A DNA stretch of 64,000 nucleotides. It comes from Syngnathus acus (taxonomy: Eukaryota; Chordata; Actinopteri; Syngnathiformes; Syngnathidae). The position numbers and the translations under genes were made by a program. The notes beneath the pieces are model-generated. The model was not told the DNA's origin. It searched no databases and was given only the letters and a program-made list of their open reading frames with translations. Every line of letters starts with the position of its first letter. Within the stretch, counting starts at the first letter, position 1. Location: NCBI RefSeq assembly GCF_901709675.1, contig NC_051089.1, positions 933,476 through 997,475 of the forward strand, in the 5' to 3' direction. Of this stretch, positions 61,607 to 64,000 are shown piece by piece.

Positions 61607-61685
61607 GGTTTTTGCTTTGGTGTGTAACACTGTGCCACCCCACGTAGTATATAGATACACAATGACACACACCCTGTCAAAAACT
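61607..61685 (-). other. Heavy-chain D segment flanked by two 12-RSSs
   Basis: Read on the plus strand: nonamer GGTTTTTGC (61607-61615), 12-base spacer (61616-61627), heptamer CACTGTG (61628-61634), 23-bp D coding core (61635-61657), heptamer CACAATG (61658-61664), 12-base spacer (61665-61676), nonamer TCAAAAACT (61677-61685). Both spacers are exactly 12, so the segment can pair with the 23-RSS J segments and with V segments. The gene-strand frames give peptides such as SIYYVGW and YLYTTWG; none holds a stop. It lies about 370 bases upstream of the distal J. Confidence 0.93.
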
Positions 61686-61724
61686 CAACTCCAGCACTTG
61701 TCAAAGGGGCTAGCGTTAAGCCGA

Positions 61725-61830
61725 ACGCAGGGGTCTCAAACTAGCAGCCCGCGGGCTGTAATCGGCCCGCGGAGCGATAGTTTGTGGCCCTCGCCTTAAT
61801 CTGAAAGTTTAATATTAGCGTGGCCCGTGA
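61725..61830. mobile_element. hAT-like fragment upstream of D (inferred)
   Basis: The string CAGGGGTCTCAAACTAGCAG followed by CCCGCGGGCTG and GGCCCGCGGAG resembles the terminus of widespread non-autonomous hAT elements. The second end was not found. Confidence 0.5.
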
Positions 61831-61938
61831 GAGGAAGTGCTGCCAGGTCTCTAGCAGCAAGAAGTAGGCAGAAGCCATGTTCAGAAAAATCTTCCTTCCA
61901 AGGATAAAGAACCGCTAAGACAGACACGTGAATAATAA

Positions 61939-62108
61939 TACAGTATTTTCCGGAGTATAAGTCGCACCAGCCATAAAATGCACAATAAAAGGGAAAAGAC
62001 GTATATAAGTCGCACCTGAGTATATGTCGCATTTTTGGGGGAAATGTATTTGACAAAATCCAACACCAAGAACAGACATTAATAGGCAACAGGCTGAACG
62101 GTACGGTA
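61939..62108 (+). mobile_element. MITE copy bordering the minisatellite
   Basis: Begins TACAGTATTTTCCGG and carries ATAAGTCGCACC, CCAGCCATAAAATGC and TTTTTGGGGGAAATGTATTTG, then AACAGGCTGAACGGTACGGTA. It matches the inverted copy at 37013-37203 along its length. The minisatellite starts about 20 bases later. Confidence 0.75.
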
Positions 62109-62128
62109 TGCTAACGTTACATAAACGA

Positions 62129-63876
62129 GCTAGCCTCGAGACGCGCTTTAGCTTGTCGAGCCGAACCGAAAGTCGCTTCGGGGATGCTTGGGGACGCGGA
62201 GATGCCGTCGGCTAGCCTCGAGACGCGCTTTAGCTTGTCGAGCTGAACCGAAAGTTTTTTCGGGGATGTGGAAACGCCGTCGGCTAGCCTCGAGATGCGC
62301 TTTAGCTTGTCAAGCCAAACCTAAAGTTGCTTCTGGGACACGGAGACGCCGTCGGCTAGCCTCGAGACCCGCTTTAACTTGTCGAGCCGAACCGAAAGTT
62401 GCTTCTGGGACGCGGAGACGCCGTTGGCTAGCCTCGAGATGCGCTTTAGCTTGTGAAGCCAATCCAAAAGTTGCTTCTGGGACACGGAGACACCGTCGGC
62501 TAGCCTCGAGACCCACTTTAACTTGTCGAGCCGAACCGAAAGTTGCTTCGGGGACGCGGAGACGCCGTTGGCTAGCCTCGAGATGCGCTTTAGCTTGTGA
62601 AGCCAATCCAAAAGTTGCTTCTGGGACACGGAGACACCGTCGGCTAGCCTCGAGACCCGCTTTAACTTGTCGAGCCGAACCGAAAGTTGCTTCGGGGACG
62701 CGGAGACGCCGTTGGCTAGCCTCGAGATGCGCTTTAGCTTGTGAAGCCAATCCAAAAGTTGCTTCTGGGACACGGAGACACCGTTGGCTAGCCTCGAGAC
62801 CCGCTTTAACTTGTCGAGCCGAACCGAAAGTTGCTTCGGGGACGCGGAGACGCCGTTGGCTAGCCTCGAGATGCGCTTTAGCTTGTGAAGCCAATCCAAA
62901 AGTTGCTTCTGGGACACGGAGACACCGTCGGCTAGCCTCGAGACCCGCTTTAACTTGTCGAGCCGAACCGAAAGTTGCTTCTGGGACGCGGAGACGCCGT
63001 TGGCTAGCCTCGAGATGCGCTTTAGCTTGTGAAGCCAATCCAAAAGTTGCTTCTGGGACACGGCGACACCGTCGGCTAGCCTCGAGACCCGCTTTAACTT
63101 GTCGAGCCGAACCGAAAGTTGCTTCGGGGACGCGGAGACGCCGTCGGCTAGCCTCGAGATGCGCTTTAGCTTGTGAAGCCAATCCAAAAGTTGCTTCTGG
63201 GACACGGAGACACCGTCGGCTAGCCTCGAGACCCGCTTTAACTTGTCGAGCCGAACCGAAAGTTGCTTCGGGGACGCGGAGACGCCGTCGGCTAGCCTCG
63301 AGATGCGCTTTAGCTTGTGAAGCCAATCCAAAAGTTGCTTCTGGGACACGGAGACACCGTCGGCTAGCCTCGAGACCCGCTTTAACTTGTCGAGCCGAAC
63401 CGAAAGTTGCTTCGGGGACGCGGAGACGCCGTCGGCTAGCCTCGAGATGCGCTTTAGCTTGTGAAGCCAATCCAAAAGTTGCTTCTGGGACACGGAGACA
63501 CCGTCGGCTAGCCTCGAGACCCGCTTTAACTTGTCGAGCCGAACCGAAAGTTGCTTCGGGGACGCGGAGACGTCGTCGGCTAGCCTCGAGATGCGCTTTA
63601 GCTTGTGAAGCCAATCCAAAAGTTGCTTCTGGGACACGGAGACACCGTCGGCTAGCCTCGAGACCCGCTTTAACTTGTCGAGCCGAACCGAAAGTTGCTT
63701 CGGGGACGCGGAGACGCCGTTGGCTAGCCTCGAGATGCGCTTTAGCTTGTGAAGCCAATCCAAAAGTTGCTTCTGGGACACGGAGACACCGTCGGCTAGC
63801 CTCGAGACGCGCCTTAACTTGTCGAGCCGAACTTAAAGTTGCTCGGGGACGCGGAGACGTCGTCGGCTAGCCTCGA
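62129..63876. repeat. 72-bp minisatellite in a 144-bp two-monomer order, about 24 copies
   Basis: Alternating 72-bp monomers. Type A holds CTCGAGACCCGCTTTAACTT and CGAGCCGAACCGAAAG; type B holds CTCGAGATGCGCTTTAGCTT and AAGCCAATCCAAAAG. Both share GGCTAGCCTCGAGA and GCTTC-GGGAC-CGGAGAC. Equivalent points recur at 144 bases (for example 62473 and 62617). The first two or three and last units are diverged and closer to each other than to the core. Because 72 is a multiple of three, open frames of 482-560 codons run through on both strands; these have no family resemblance and are not called as genes. Confidence 0.95.
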
Positions 63877-64000
63877 CCCGGCTCGGAAAGCTGGTCGGAG
63901 TCCGGTGTTTTGTTCCATTTTGGGGTTCAAAAGCTTCGAATTTTTGGTTCAAACTCCAATTTGTTCAAACCCGGAGACGTTTGAAGTCAGAGGTTCTACT
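63877..64000. other. Sequence beyond the minisatellite
   Basis: 124 bases of unique sequence to the window end. Nothing was recognised; no V segment or RSS was seen. Confidence 0.5.

Noticed and set aside
62188-63870. Open frames of 560 (plus), 482 and 486 (minus) codons across the minisatellite
   Set aside because: The repeat unit is 72 bp, a multiple of three, so any stop-free unit stays open on both strands. The Arg/Ala-rich or Lys/Arg-rich repeats match no family and there are no splice or promoter cues.
62129-63876. CRISPR-like array
   Set aside because: Direct repeats abut without unique spacers and the genome is vertebrate. It is a minisatellite.

Overview
The window is nuclear DNA from a teleost fish, most likely a compact percomorph genome. 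The evidence is spliced vertebrate genes with short introns, an IgM/IgD heavy-chain constant locus of teleost type (two-codon second membrane exons, seven-domain IgD), zinc-finger genes with teleost-type N-termini, and abundant CA, TC and GATA microsatellites, MITEs and a tRNA-derived SINE. The species cannot be fixed from the sequence alone.

Layout. 1-10,720: no recognisable gene; low-complexity tracts. 10,721-23,160 (minus): a complete ten-exon membrane-type matrix metalloproteinase, MMP15 (MT2-MMP), 653 aa, with one GC-AG intron. 25,882-30,488 (minus): a complete 13-exon adhesion GPCR of the G subfamily (ADGRG3/5-like), 548 aa. From established knowledge, human MMP15 and the ADGRG1/3/5 cluster both lie on chromosome 16q, so this pair may be an old synteny.

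31.3-53.4 kb: a C2H2 zinc-finger cluster with six intact genes: A minus, B plus, C minus, D plus, E plus, F plus. A, B, C, D and F are two-exon siblings with the same first-exon domain, the same phase-1 junction, an acidic linker and 10-14 fingers. E is unrelated in layout: 1,482 aa, five exons, N-terminal coiled coil, long Ser/Thr/Pro-rich middle and seven C-terminal fingers. Decayed relatives lie between them (31.36, 34.2 and 41.1 kb), along with a frameshifted C-type lectin exon fragment beside a SINE at 37.6-38.2 kb.

54.0-61.7 kb (minus): an immunoglobulin heavy-chain locus. In transcription order it holds a D segment flanked by two exact 12-bp-spacer RSSs, two J segments each with an exact 23-bp-spacer RSS, Cmu1-4 with secretory tail and two membrane exons, then Cdelta1-7 with membrane exons. 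Every exon joins in phase 1, so the D-J-Cmu and Cmu1-Cdelta1 splices expected in teleosts both keep frame. The J-to-Cmu1 intron is only about 410 bp. No V segment and no IgT/IgZ constant exon is seen.

61.7-64.0 kb: transposon fragments, then about 24 copies of a 72-bp minisatellite organised as a 144-bp two-monomer repeat. Its unit is a multiple of three, which creates long but spurious open frames on both strands.
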